A stretch of 64,000 bases of DNA, from the NCBI GenBank assembly GCA_921293015.1, contig OV121081.1:24121158-24185157 (forward strand), in the 5' to 3' direction. Numbering within the stretch: the stretch's first letter is position 1; every line of letters starts with the position of its first letter. The stretch is from Phorcus lineatus (lineage: Eukaryota; Mollusca; Gastropoda; Trochida; Trochidae). This document shows positions 13,541-26,790 of this stretch, piece after piece. The position numbers were made by a program, and so were the translations under genes. Under the pieces are notes generated by a model. That model was not told where the DNA came from, searched no databases, and saw nothing but the letters and a program-made list of their open reading frames with translations.

Positions 13541-14900
13541 ACAAGATGGGTAATTTGAGTACAATTTTCCTGATGAAAAGTCCCAGTGGTAATTGTGAAG
13601 AGTAGAGTTACATTCAGCCCTGAATATCCAATGATGAGTGGTCAACGACAACGGCAAATTGTCTGATACTCTTCACGATATCAAGATCTATAAAGACATG
13701 GATTTCGTGTTATCAATCCTTCAGAAAAGACAAGACCCAGTGAATGTAAATTTCGCAGATATCAGCAAGCGTTTGTGTGAAGACACCCAGTAATTTGGAC
13801 TTCACCTAGCCTTATAAGGTTATTTCGTCTCAGACAACAGGTGAATGTTATTGGTTTCAATACGCCTATCTAGATTAAGATCACAAAGTCTTTTCCGCTG
13901 AGTGTTTCAAATGAACAGCAGCTACTCAAGCTATCAATTAAGGTAAGGTTATTTGTGTCGCGCTTCAAATCAATGTAAACCCTAAGGAACCAAAGAGGGG
14001 AGCATGATTTGTAAATACATTAGTTCCTAAAACATAGTGTCATTCATCTGAAAGAGCAGAGCAAAACATTCCAATAGTCAACGTCACTGTTAAAGTAAGG
14101 TACACAGTGCATGTGCATAAGAAAAAACATACTGAACGTGGTTTGTGCCCAATGATATGGTAAGAACAAACCAGACATGTATGGAATTGCAAACAAGTCA
14201 TTTGGTGACGGTATTTTTTCCATTTTGTCATGCCTGAGCAATGATATATGTATATTGTCTTGGCGAGATAGAGGATATGCAGACGATCCTTCTTCGGGCA
14301 TTACTGGTTATATTTCAGTATCTCTAATGACTGTATTTCTACTAAAATTTTCTAAACTGATAGTTTCTTTTGGTGTGACATCTACCATAATATACCAAAA
14401 TGAAATAAATTATAAACGGTCAAATAATACTTGTTGTAAGTACAAATTATGGGAATAGAAAATATAACAACTTTGAAACGCGAAAAAACGCTATTAAGTT
14501 ATTAAGGATCTCCAGAGACGTCTTTGAGTAAAATTTTAAGAATTGCTTTGAATGGTATTAATTATGAATTGGGATAAGACATATGCCTTATGAATTTTTG
14601 TGGTGATAATCTCTGGTCGGGTTTCTATTGGAGAATCAACCAAAAAAAATAAAAATTGGATTTGTTAGAGACGATAGACATTTCTTTTCAGCTTAAATGT
14701 TAACTTAAGTTGAAAATATGCTAGTATAAGGTATTAAGCAGCGTCGGAGAGGCGTACATGTAAAAAGGTAAATTTTCAGGTGACTTAGTGTTAATTTGAG
14801 GGAAGCCTGTAACATTCTGCTTATGTGCCATTCTCAAATATTTGTAAGTTACAGCTGTTAGGCCAGATTAAGATGTGATCATTATGCTGGGGTCGTTGCA
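13541..14900. repeat. Repeat block copy B
   Basis: Shorter diverged copy of block A. It keeps the first part (13541-13950) and the last part (14370-14870, ending in 'gttaggccagatta') and lacks the middle. Confidence 0.7.
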
Positions 14901-16199
14901 CAAAGTAACTTAACATTGCACTAAGGCTACCTAAGTGATTTAAGGTCACCTCAGAACAATATTCACTTTGATCAGTTATCATTATTTCTATAAAATGAAG
15001 GTTAATATCCACATCAGTGCCTTCCTTCAAATAAATCGCCAAACATCCTTTTCTCCTCCCAATTAAGTTACTATTCACTAATCAACCTAGTAATTAAACT
15101 TAAATCGTATATTAGCCCCTCATGTTGGCTTACGGCATAAGCATATATATTCACTGGGGAAAATTAGAAGAAATGAAATTTTCTTAAGAAAACCTTCTAC
15201 AGCCCCTTTAAGTCTTTATGATGTGAATAAAGTGATAGTCTGGAGGTGCTCTTAGCTCATGTATACGTGGGGTTGAGTGTTTCAAGATAACGACAAGCAG
15301 TCTGGATTAGATCACAAAGTCTTTTCCATTGAGACGAACTGCAGCTGCACAAGCTATCAATTAAGGTATAGCTCTAAGTGTCGCGCGAAGCGCTGATCAC
15401 TGGCGGAAACAAGAAATCTTTCAGAAGTCTTATTTTCATATGTAACGTAAGTAAGTAAGTAAGAGTGAACACAGTGTAGAAATGTTTTCTTTTCACATTC
15501 AGCTATCAATTCAACCATGACATATTGATGTTTTGGTAGAAAAAAACATATTTGTTATAAAACATCTTCGCAGTGTTGGCCTTGCTTGAAATTTAACATT
15601 TCCTTCTATTATTTTTATAATATATAAGCATTAGTGTTACACTTATTGCAACGTCTTGAGAGGCTTCCGATTTAGTCCTGTGTTCTGCATGTGTTTCTAA
15701 CATGGGCATTTTTCCAAAGAAAAACAATGGGTAAAAATATTCCTCTGAAAACCACCTCTCTAAAAGTTTTGTCTAATTTATGACAAAACTTGCCTTGATA
15801 TTTTCCAGCTATAACATATTCCATTAGCACTAAATCTGAAATATTGACATGCAATAGCAGGTTAAACAGCCTAACTCAATATTCAGATCCAATATTTGGA
15901 AAGAGTTCAGTTTCATGAACTTTCAAGTACATAAGAAATTAAGAATATAGAAAGTAAGTCTGAACCATGTGGATGTATTCAGTCGAAAAGACTCTTTCAA
16001 GAATTGAAGGAAAAATGCACTCTATATGCAGATACCAGTTAACTCTTTGCCCTTCCACGGGAATTGAAGTGTTCCCTTCTTGGAGTACTGAATTTCCAAG
16101 TGAAATGAAAGTAGTATATTCTTCAGCAGTCCAAGTAAGGAACTGGTTCTAAAGATAAAGATTAATAGAAAAATATATTCCTAAAACATATCGTCATTT

Positions 16200-17290
16200 A
16201 CTCGAAGGTACAATGTAGTGCATAGACTTTCACTTTTCAGTAGTCGGCATCGTAAATAATATTACTCATGGAAAAAGCTAACTACCCCGACGTTTTTTAT
16301 GAGACAACGTTGCTTGACAATGTGTCAGTATAAGCAATCGTATGATATGAAAGAATCATAATCTGGCCTTTTAAGAAAGAACATTTCTTACAAATAACGA
16401 TTCCCTTCTTTTGATATTGACATTTTAAAAAATTGAGTATTATATGTGTATATGTTACATTAAACTGAGAAATGAAAGTTAACATTTGTAGTTGTAATAT
16501 GAGTGAGTAAATCGATTTTATCAAGCCATCTCGTCAAACTTTCGAGAATGACTTTAGGTCAAAAGTGACTACTTGAGACTCTTAGATACGTCAAAATCTC
16601 GATACGTTCAAGAAAAGAGGCTTAATAACAAAATCTGTAATGACCAATCAAAAGCAAAGAAAAATCGCCAAGGATTGTTGAAAAAATTGATACCATTTCA
16701 ACAACTAGTTACTCTCTTATTTTGAAAGGTAAAATGTGTTTTGATGTGTGAAAGTAAATACGGTAGCACAGATGTTGCTTTTGATATCAGAAACCAAAGG
16801 TTTATCGCGTAGTTTAGGTAGAAGGAAGGAAGTTATTCTTTCAGTGCCATTACAACTTAAGTCGTAATTTCTTAACATCTCAACATCTCTTTCGAATACA
16901 GGGGTGCTTAATTATTTTCCCTATGTATACTTTACCCGTCAATTCAGATTCATCAACATTATCAAACGAGAGGCACGGTCAATAATCTTCAACAATACTT
17001 TTTGTTATTATCTCACTCGCTATCAAACAATCATGATCAAATAGTATGCAAAATTAAAGATTTTACACTAGATATGATGGGACTCGAAACCGCTCCTTTT
17101 CTCCATAGACTGAAGACTCTACCAACACGGTTAAGCCGATACAGAGAGCACTTATAATAAATTTATTCATAGTCACATAATAAAGCAATTGAGGGAGACA
17201 TAAAACGCAACAATGCATTGAACCCACGAAAGGTTTCGTGAAAATACCCCAGGAATTGGTCACTTGATGTCAACAGCCTCCATATATTGT
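16200..17290. other. No gene seen
   Basis: AT-rich sequence inside interrupted block C. No recognisable element. Confidence 0.65.
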
Positions 17291-17610
17291 GGAGCATGGT
17301 GGTGTAGTGGTGTAGTGGTCAGTGCTGGCCTCTCATGTAAACGGTTCGAATCCATGCAGAGACACCAAACATTTGTGACCTGGGCTTTACACTGTGTTGT
17401 GTCATTGGGCGAGGCACTTCATGCACGTTGCACTCAGTCCACCCATCTGTACAATTGGGTACCTGAATGCGGGATGTATGGACCTATATGGTCGTGCGAA
17501 GCGCTTAGTAGCTGCATCGAAAGTACAATTCCCTCAGGGTAATTAATGTTTAGCGCTTTGAGCATGTGGCTTGTACATGGAAAAAGTACATTTATCATTG
17601 TTATTATATA
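17291..17610 (+). mobile_element. tRNA-derived SINE, second family (S2)
   Basis: tRNA-like head with A-box-like 'tggtgtagtggtcagtgctg' and B box 'ggttcgaatcc' (17343-17353). A body with 'gcgaggcacttcatgcac', 'ctcagtccaccca' and 'tgggtacctg' follows, then a tail with 'gcgctttgagcatgtgg' and an AT-rich end. This body type is widespread in invertebrate SINEs. Confidence 0.8.
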
Positions 17611-20199
17611 TCGTTTATCCGATAAAACCATACTATGCGTCATTGGCCTGTCAGTATCGATGTTCTTTATTGATTTTAATTCTATCTAATCTCTGAAGGT
17701 TGATAGGTATGACAAACATTCCTAATTGGACTTACCAGAGATTTGAACCCAGAGAGGAGCGGCAACCCGGGGACGCGAAAGAAGTGGTTTCCCGGTAACA
17801 TAAATGGTCAACCTCTGATTTGTAACAACGACTTCTGGTGCCAATTTAATCTGGCAAACGAACATGACGTTAACTGACTCACAAAATGCCAAAATGTCAT
17901 TTCTCTCTTTACGTCGAAGAAAGTGACGCACAATCACTATCGTTTTCTTTTATGTCTCTAGAAGCTGTTTATCGTGATTAATTTTGCGAATGTATTAGGC
18001 CTTGGTGACTAGCATTACTTGTAGGAGGTATTACATCTGTGGCCCTGTTGTTCTTTTTTAGAAACTATTTTTAACTCTTTGTTAGGAAAAAATATCCTTG
18101 ACTTGTTTGTTTTTATTTACTTGTTAACTCTAGCCTTTTGACTTTTTTTTGTAACTCTTATTTACTATGTAACATTGAAAACATTCAAACAACATTTATC
18201 TAAGAGTTTCATTAATTCCAAACTTGATACCAGTGTTGTTACTTCAGCAACTATATGTTAATTTCTTTCAACTTAAAATCAGATGGATCAGCAAATTTTC
18301 CGGGTTTTTTTACTAATTCATATTCAGTGTTTTCTACCAAGTTTCTTTTATTAAATGATACTCTCTTAAAGAGTTATGTGTAATATAACCTAACTCAATC
18401 GAAATTGACTTAAAAAGGTCAAATAATACTTGTTTTACTGACAAATAATTGGGGGGAAATATGATAACGTAGAACGCGTAAAACGCTTTTAAATGCTTTA
18501 ATGTAATATGCTGAGATGCCCGCGAGTAAAATGTTGAGACATGCTTAGATTGGTATTAAATGCATCAACTAAGATTAGAGAGATCTTTCCTTGGGGACTT
18601 CGTGGTGGAAATCCATAGTCAGGGTTCTATTGGAGAATTATCATTAAACATAATAAACATAATTAGATTTGTTAGAGATGTTAGTCATTTCTTAAAGCTT
18701 GGATGTTTACATAAGGTGAAAATATTGGAGAATTCGTAGTTTACAGCGTCGGAGAGGTGTAATAAGGTCAATTTCCTAGTGAATTGGTGTTAATTTGAGG
18801 GAAACCTGTAACAAAATGAACTACACGTACTAAGAACTCCCGATCTATATTTGTCGCTTTGGCTGCTATAAATACGTTCCTGATATTACGTCTGAGTCAT
18901 TGTCGAGTTTTCGATCACAAATCGCGACTTTAACCCGTTTTTTGTCGCTTTACTGAACCCATAAGCATTAAAATGCTATCTTTAAAAACAAACACTACTT
19001 CTCGATTGAATAGCAATATTTAATAAGTTTGACTTATTTGACAAGGTGCCCCTTTACGCTACTCAAATCTATTTCCCTTCCTTAAATGATTAAGTGTTGT
19101 GACTTATAACATTGATTTAGTGGCCCCTTTAAATCTTTATCATATGTATCAAACGATTATTTACGACGTGAGAGCTGGTTTGTATGGCATGTTTTCTCAC
19201 CAACGCCTCCTCTCTGATAGATTTCCCAACATTTCCCTTCCTTTAATTCACTTACTTTTCACTAATTGTCACGGTAATCCAAAAGCACTTTTCCATGTAA
19301 TATATGCCTCTTCCGTGATTCAGAAATATAATATACTTTATGATTGTTATTTTTCTGAAATAGAATAAAAGCTTCACTTTATCAGCTTATTTTTTAAACA
19401 AATTGTGTAAATAATATCGGAATATATTTTCTCTTGTGTCGATACATCGATGTATGATGGAACCTCACGATATAAATATCCTGATATATCGTCTAAATGT
19501 GTTTTGTATCGAGACACTCTTATCGCGTAGTAGACGATGCAAACATCAAAACTGTGGATGAGTTGTTATACCACTATAACATACAGCTCCGTCTGTTTAT
19601 CATGACCAGGATCAAGTTACTTTAAGGATTGTCTTTATTTTGTGTATAAGAATAAGAAAATAGAGCGGATTTCTTCTTGCAATATTAATGAAGCATCTCA
19701 TCCAACCTCCAACTTTATGGATCAAAGTGATCCGACCCCGAGGACGTACATGCAAGAAATTGATCCAGGTTTTATTGATTAAGTGCAAAGAACGTTTAAT
19801 GAGATTCCCAAATGATATCGCAGATTAGAAGATTTAAAGCTGGTTTGTATGAGCAGTTGATAAAGTATATACATGTACATGTTACGATGAGCCGATAAGA
19901 CCTTTGCATGACTTCATAAGTTTAATGTCCTTTGAATGTTTAATGTTCTTTATATCGATACAGCTTCATTATGTTTTACCCATGAGTTCCTGTTTTTTCA
20001 ATCGTGAGAAAGTTTCAACTAAAGCTTTTTTATTACACCGAAGTTCTGAGTGTAATCATCCGGTTGGTTAGGAAAAGGAATACTCATGTGACTTGTTTCT
20101 ATTCCTGACTACAGAGTGTTTTTGTCTTGACTTTGCTTTTACTGAAGTGAAAGCGTTTAGTTTGAGAGATATAATTATTTACAAATTTGAAAACATTCA

Positions 20200-22390
20200 A
20201 GGAATAGTGAGACCTGCATTGCCATGTTGAATAAGATTTATATCAATTGTGTTTCTAACAATATTTTCTAATGATGTGGAATTTTTTTCTCTTTGTGCAA
20301 TATACAAGGGGTATTGAAGGAAGTAGTGACAAACATTACGTTTGTGTGTGTATTGATATCAAAGCAATCTACAATCGCACACTACAGATCCTATTTCACA
20401 TTTCGTTACGCTTTTCACTACATCAGTCCAAACCTCGATTGCTTGGCTACTACAATGAATGAGACTTCATGTTTTGTGTCAAATTGCAGTAGAATTTTTT
20501 ATACAGAAATGAAGTGATCTCGTGAAAACGAAAAAAATGCTTCCAATTGCAAGACCATTTTTTTTTTTCAATAAAAAAAGCAGTTCTAAAACGAAAGGAC
20601 CATGATCGGTTAAGCTATCCGAAGCCATTACCTAACTCAAATGATTAAAAGGTCTTCACACAAAACTGGGCACCAGTGGTTTTTTGATTGATGCTTGATT
20701 ATCTCCTCTACGACCTCGGATGATCGGGTTGAGTAATGAGATGTTTTCAGCCTCCCAAGATAATACAGTTTTGGATAAAGTTATGATCACTATAGAAAAT
20801 TTCAAGAAATAAAGTTTTGGAAAAACGTGCTACTGCCCCTTTCTGATTGGTTCTAAACTCAGAAAGTATCTTTGATTGCAAAATGATAATTTAACATCCT
20901 CTGCCTGGGTTTATGTTCATTTCATTGAATAAGGAAAATATCCTCATAAGTTAAAGCAGTCCCCTTTGAGCTTTGATAAAAATGTAAAGCGTGTTAAGAT
21001 GAAGAGAAGACACAACGGACAGCAGAACACAACGAGACATCTGAGATATCAACATTAATGAGACGACCTACCTGAAGGAGAAATATTTTTAAGTTCCCTT
21101 TTATCTTATATAATGTCCTACAACAAAAAAGACTGTAACGAACCCGTATAATTGAATTGCTGTTCTTGTTAAAATGCTGGTAACAAATTAAATCTCTTGA
21201 CTCAGCAACTATTTCTTTGTTTAAGGTTATCCCAACCTCATTTCAATGTTTGTATCGGCCCACTCAACGTGTATCTGAAAATATACTTAAGATTGAAATG
21301 CTTAATGTTTGAGATGACATTCGTAAAAAAATAATATAACAAAACAGAACTTCAATGGATCATGGAAACCGCCCATATCTTATTTAGAAAAACTTTGTTG
21401 CAATTTTGTCAGCACTTATCCAGGAATTCAATTAACCAGGTTTTACTAAACGAGTTGCAGAGGCTAAAAATTGTTTCACGAAATTATAACTGAATTAAAT
21501 TTGTTGTGAATATTTAAAACAACATTATAATTTTAAGAGCCTGGTATTCAATCTCTTTTATCACTTTTAAACCAGGGGAGTAGACATGAATTAGTTTTCA
21601 GGTCGTAATGAATATAAGAATTCTGCCACAGAGAGGGAAGTGCTGCAGGGAGAAAGGCCGCAACTCTTTTGCTTTTTTTCTCGTTTTCAGTAATAAAATA
21701 TGCCTGTTACGATCGAAGTATGGCAGTTCCGTTCGTTTTCAGTACGTTGGTACTCTGTTTAATTTCATAACGGAAAGAACGTTGGACATGTTTAACGTTT
21801 TTGAGCTCCCTTCCGTTTTGGTACCTCCCTAGTCCGTCCATATAAAGTTCATTAACAGTCGTCACTAAGTCCATTCCGTTCTCGCACAGTTTGGGTCTGA
21901 TTTCAAGGATTTCAAGGATGGAGGTATTACGCTTAAAAACATTTAATCTCCTTGACCACTGTCCATCTAACCTTTCTACTCTATCTCACTCATTCACTGC
22001 TTGGAACGTAAATCACAGTGTGTCATTCATCTGTTTAGGAGGACGAGAAACAGCCAAGAAACGCAGTGTTATAAGAAAAGCCATATCGAATGCTTTTATG
22101 TCACCTACCAACTTCTAAATGCCGATATTAAAAGAAGAAAGTGTTTGTTGTGATTTGTTGTCTAAACCTTAACCTACATTTACGAGACTAAGTGATTCTC
22201 TGTTGAAGACAAAGTTCCCTAGCCACCTAGATTTCGACCAAATGCCTCTGAAGCTTATCATTAAAGTCTCCCTCCTCATATTTAATTAACGGATAGAAAA
22301 CAACCACAATCCACGAATACCAATAAACCTAACAGAAAATATTGACATGTGTATAAGAAACGGGAAGAACTTTCAGATAAATCTTGAAGG
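20200..22390. other. No gene seen
   Basis: AT-rich. Short open frames (for example 21608-21832 and 21891-22118) show no recognisable domain. Confidence 0.65.
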
Positions 22391-22399
22391 CAGTATTTC

Positions 22400-22720
22400 A
22401 CGCTTTTTCGGTTAAAATTGGTTAATTCTAGGTATATGAGGATCAAGGCACTCACTTTAGGTTTTTATCGATGCAATAAAATACTTTTTATTCTTTACAA
22501 TTGACCTGTAATCAACAATGAAAAAAGTTAAGGCGGTTGAAGCCATAAAGTGATGTAGAAAATCTTAAGTGTCGGTTGAGCACGATTCGGAAATATTGAT
22601 TGTTAAAAACGGCTAATCTAGGAATATGTTTAGCCTTATAATCTCTTTGTGAATTTAAAGTCTTTGATTACAGATATAAGTGATGAAGAAAAACATGCAT
22701 AATTAGCAATTTATTTAAGG
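22400..22720. repeat. Dispersed repeat R1
   Basis: Shares 'tatcgatgcaat(a/g)aaatact', 'ttctttacaattgacctg' and 'aatcaacaatgaaaaa' with copies at 25370-25560 and 57365-57600. Its end matches 9085-9205. Confidence 0.75.
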
Positions 22721-25220
22721 AAAACGTGAACTCTGAGCTTGCAACTTTGATCTCTTCTTATTAAGTAGAGTTCATGTCAATGTATGAAAAGTAAAGATCT
22801 CAAATATTGGTGTAAATCAAGAGATGAACAAAAGTCTTTTTGAGGAGCAATGATTGGCTCTTTTCCTGGTTTTCTTTACTGGTAGCATTGCAGGAGTTTT
22901 CTCCCTTTACTAAACGTCCACTGTTGCATTTGCTGCGGCCTATATTGTTACTACATATACATATGCAATCAATGCATTTTTAACATTATCCAAATGTTCG
23001 TACACTGATAACTCCATCATCTATTTACGACTCTTTCATTAAGTCAATTAAAAGTTTACTTTTGAATAAAGTCACCAAAAAAATTGATACTTTCTTCATG
23101 TATATATTTTTGCATTACGGAAATATACAAACACACAGATAAAACTCCGAAAAGCTCTTACTTCAATGATAAATTCTGATCGAGACTAATTAATTAGATA
23201 TTTTCCTTACCTGGCATATTTGATGTATTGTTATGAAACATACAATTACTGACTGCAAGTCTGAAACTAGCATTTGGCACTGCGATTTATTCCAAACCAC
23301 ATCACTACTACACAATGTACCGATATTTTCCTTACAATACCTTTCTTACATGTATGATAATTTATTTAGATATATCAAAGCATTTTTTCCATCGCTTGAG
23401 AGGGGACATCTTGCTCTTACACTCGATTTCCATTCGTATATTCATTTTTATACTATCTCGTATTGTCTATGGTATGCACGTGCACGTATTTTTTGTATAT
23501 GAAATTAATTTTAGTTGAGACTTTACTTTTCAAATCAAAGCGGAAACACTTATTAAAATTGAATTTTTTCAATACTGGAATCCCCTAAACCTCTGGATCC
23601 TCCACTGGGCTCTTGGAGACCGGGGTCATAACGACAACGGCTATTCATTCTAATGCTGTACATTTCAACGGAGTGCACGCGCAGCACGTGAAGCACATGC
23701 CAATGCGAGCTACTTGAAAAAGACATTTATCCGATTCAGCGAGAGAGGAGTCGGCGTTTACTTAAGCTTCAGTATAAGTAATAGGTATTTTGTTGAAACA
23801 TATTAAAAGTTTATTTCTAGAAAACAAACACTTCACAATAAGTCATGTGAGCGTCTCGCTGTAGATAATTTACAACTTCATTTTGATTGTCACCTCCTCT
23901 GGTATGTAAGGCGACTGTCTATTAACTACCCCGTGTTAAATTGGCGTGTATCTCCCATATAAAAGGAGCAGCCGCTTATGATTGATAGTCAGCATGTACA
24001 TAATAACATATTTACTGATGCATTACGTGTGTATCTATGCTCATTAACAAGAGGTCAGGGAGGCCATCAAATTCACAATCATTGGCAAGGTCCTCTAATT
24101 ATGTGTTCATTAGCCATTATCATTTTCGTCCGCATCATACATACGACATATCACAAAGTTCCCTTAATCAACAAGGCTTTAGGGTAGAAACATGATTATG
24201 GTTTAATGTCCTTATGAATGATCCATATGGTCACTTTCCAAGGTTTCACATTTCTCCAACAGATTCATGACATCGCCCGAACTAACTGTAGTCTCTGATT
24301 TCATAGATAACCAACTCTCATAAAGATATCCACGAAGGGAGCTATTAATCTTTTTGATTAAGAAGAAATCATTTTAGTCAGGTAAATAGGTAGGGATGCG
24401 GTAAGATTTGGAAGCTACCGTATCCTGCGTTAGTAGCAGTCGTCTGATGGTATAGGCTGGTGCATTGTAAGCTAACAGGCGTACTACTTTGGTGAGCATA
24501 ACTCGGTGGTCACTATAGGCTGCCAGTGTTTTAAACCAGAGGTTGATACGGGTTATAATTTGCCAGAGAAATTGCAGGACCAATGACGTCACATTACCCA
24601 AACCATTGTGAGGGGACTTAACGCCTTAACGACAGAGTATCAAGCACTGCATTTGTGCTAAAAGTAGGCCTTCGCTTTAAATGATGTTATGTGACTGTGA
24701 ACTGATTTTTTAAATGATGACGTTATGATCATACTGTGGACATTATAACTGCTGTAAAATGTCGTATATATTTATGAACATTATGTATACGCACTTCTTT
24801 GCATTATGATAAATTATGACAAGCCCTAAAAAGTTTAAGTCACCATTCCTTTTAAGCTTGAGTTAAAATCTTGTGTAATGTTGTTTGATAACATAATGAT
24901 ACAACAATAATAACGTTTTATAAGGTTAAAAATGTCACTGTCAAATTCATATGGACTGTAATAACATTTAACCAAATGCGACATTTTAAGTGGAGTTTGG
25001 CAGAACGGGCGTTTGTAAAATTTATGTTGCGAAACAGGTTGATTTCATGATATGAAAATACGACAGGACAGAAATTTACACTCCATAGTACAGATGCATA
25101 GACTTTATTACAAATGCCTTTTAAAAGGTTTGTATGTTGCTCGTAGCATTCAGTTGGTTAATGTCCCAGGGTATATGAGTGGATCGTATATGTATGACCC
25201 TGAGACAGTTTGTTTTATCA
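22721..25220. other. No gene seen
   Basis: Includes a somewhat GC-richer patch at about 23580-23760 and a unique-looking stretch at 24370-24600. No coding signal recognised. Confidence 0.6.
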
Positions 25221-25223
25221 CAT

Positions 25224-25306
25224 TGCAGGGAGAAAGCCCGCAACACTAATGTGGCCATGCGTTATGGTGAAACCAACGAGCATAGGCTGAAAACTAGCGA
25301 ACCACT
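25224..25306 (-). mobile_element. S1 SINE fragment
   Basis: Body only: 'gcagggagaaagcccgcaac' and 'gtgaaaccaacgagca'. Confidence 0.75.
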
Positions 25307-25369
25307 TTATTATCTCGAACCATAAAGAGAAGGAAATGTGAACTTTTAAATGACGTTAGAGGCACGAAA

Positions 25370-25560
25370 TTTCGTACCAAAATTGGCTATTTTAGGGTAC
25401 ACAATGATGTACAGACTACTTTAGCCTCCTACCGATGAATTAAAATACTTAGTATTCTTTATAACTGACCTACAATTAATTATGAAAAGTTTAAGAAGTC
25501 ACTAATGGATATACGAAATCTGTGGGCTGTTGTGCATAAAATGGAAAATAATATTGTTTT
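25370..25560. repeat. Dispersed repeat R1, diverged copy
   Basis: 'attggctatttta', 'ttctttataactgaccta' and 'aatctgtgggctgttgtgca' match the copies at 22400 and 57365. Confidence 0.65.
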
Positions 25561-25814
25561 AAAATGGCTTGACTAGGATTGTGTGAAGCTCATTTTCTTA
25601 ACTGAGAACAATTGATGAATTATTCTGCTACGGGTTTGGGTTCGCAAAGTGTATGCATATCGGATTTAATTTGACGTTTCATTTATTCCCCCTCAGTCTG
25701 ATAAACATGATTTTATAAACTGAATGAGTACACATTTTCTTAAATGGTAGATAACCTTAGTGCTGATGAAAGTGCCTTAAGTGCCTTAAGCTTGGATTAC
25801 ATTGCAAAAGCTTG

Positions 25815-26126
25815 GAGGTGAGGTGAGCTCGGGTTTAACGCCGTTTTCAAGATTATTTCATTTACATCGCGGCTGCTAGTATAATTGCAGGGAGAAAGCC
25901 CACAACACCATTGTGGTTATGCATTTCGGTGAAATCTGCGAACACCGGCTGGAATTAGCGAACCGTGGGTGGAACTGCGCTGAAATTCATTGTAGCACTG
26001 CACCCAAACCTGAATGCCTGTAGAACATTTTTCTACTGCAGACAAAGTTGCCGAGCCCCTGGCGGGATTCGAACCACGGGCCTCTTGATCCGAAGCCGTA
26101 CGTTCTAACCACTGCGCTATCCCGCC
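25815..26126 (-). mobile_element. Full-length S1 tRNA-SINE
   Basis: Read on the minus strand: a tRNA-like head with A box 'tagcgcagtggttaga' and B box 'ggttcgaatcc', the anticodon-arm word 'cttcggatcaag', the S1 body, and a tail of (CACCTC) repeats. Non-coding, transcribed by Pol III in this class of element. Confidence 0.92.
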
Positions 26127-26477
26127 CCTATAATCTTGGAAGATGTGAAGAAAGACAAAAGGGTCATTATAAAAGTGAGAGATCTAAGCTTTCAAGATTA
26201 ATTAGACGGCCGGCAATGAAAGAGAAATCGGTATAACGTTACCTTGGTAATAATGAGCATACAAAATGAATTATAACAGCATAGATTGTCCGAAAGCCAT
26301 TACAAATTGAATCTCTGTAATTGTTAAGATGTAGCCATCACACCTCGAAACTCAGGAATTGAATCATTGTAAAATCGTTATTAATATCGATAAATAATCA
26401 ACCGAGTATAATTCATATGTACGAAATATTGGCATTATTCAGTGTTTTTAATAATAATGGGGAAGAATGACGTATAG

Positions 26478-26778
26478 AGGTGAGGTGATTTTGGGTTTAA
26501 CGCCGATTTCAAAAGTATTTCAAGTTTATCACTGTTGCTAGTAATATTACAGGGAGAAGTCCCACAACACTCTTATGGCTATGGATTGCGGTGTCAAACC
26601 TTCGAGCCTCGGCTTGAACTAGCGAACCGTGGAACTGCGCTGAAATTCATTGTAGCATTGTACCCTACCTTACAGTCTGTTCTCTACTGCTGACAAAGTT
26701 GCCGAACTCCTGGCGGGATTCGAAGGCCGGACCTCTTGATCCGAAGCCGAACGCGCTAACCACTGTGCTATCCTGCCC
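26478..26778 (-). mobile_element. Full-length S1 tRNA-SINE with target duplication
   Basis: Flanked by the perfect 12-bp duplication 'aatgacgtatag' (26466-26477 and 26779-26790). The B box has decayed to 'ccttcgaatcc'. Confidence 0.95.
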
Positions 26779-26790
26779 AATGACGTATAG

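Larger units (their letters stand above)
15240..20140. repeat. Repeat block copy C, interrupted
   Basis: 15240-16180 matches the first two thirds of block A and 18080-20140 the remainder, in the same order. The ~1.9 kb between them holds a SINE (17291-17610) and unrelated sequence, which points to insertions after the duplication. Confidence 0.7.

Noticed and set aside
14177-14458. 93-codon plus frame in repeat block B
   Set aside because: Not preserved in the related blocks and no recognisable domain.
25815-26126. tRNA gene on the minus strand (good A and B boxes)
   Set aside because: The head is followed by the conserved S1 body shared by many copies, with target duplications around sister copies, so it is a SINE.
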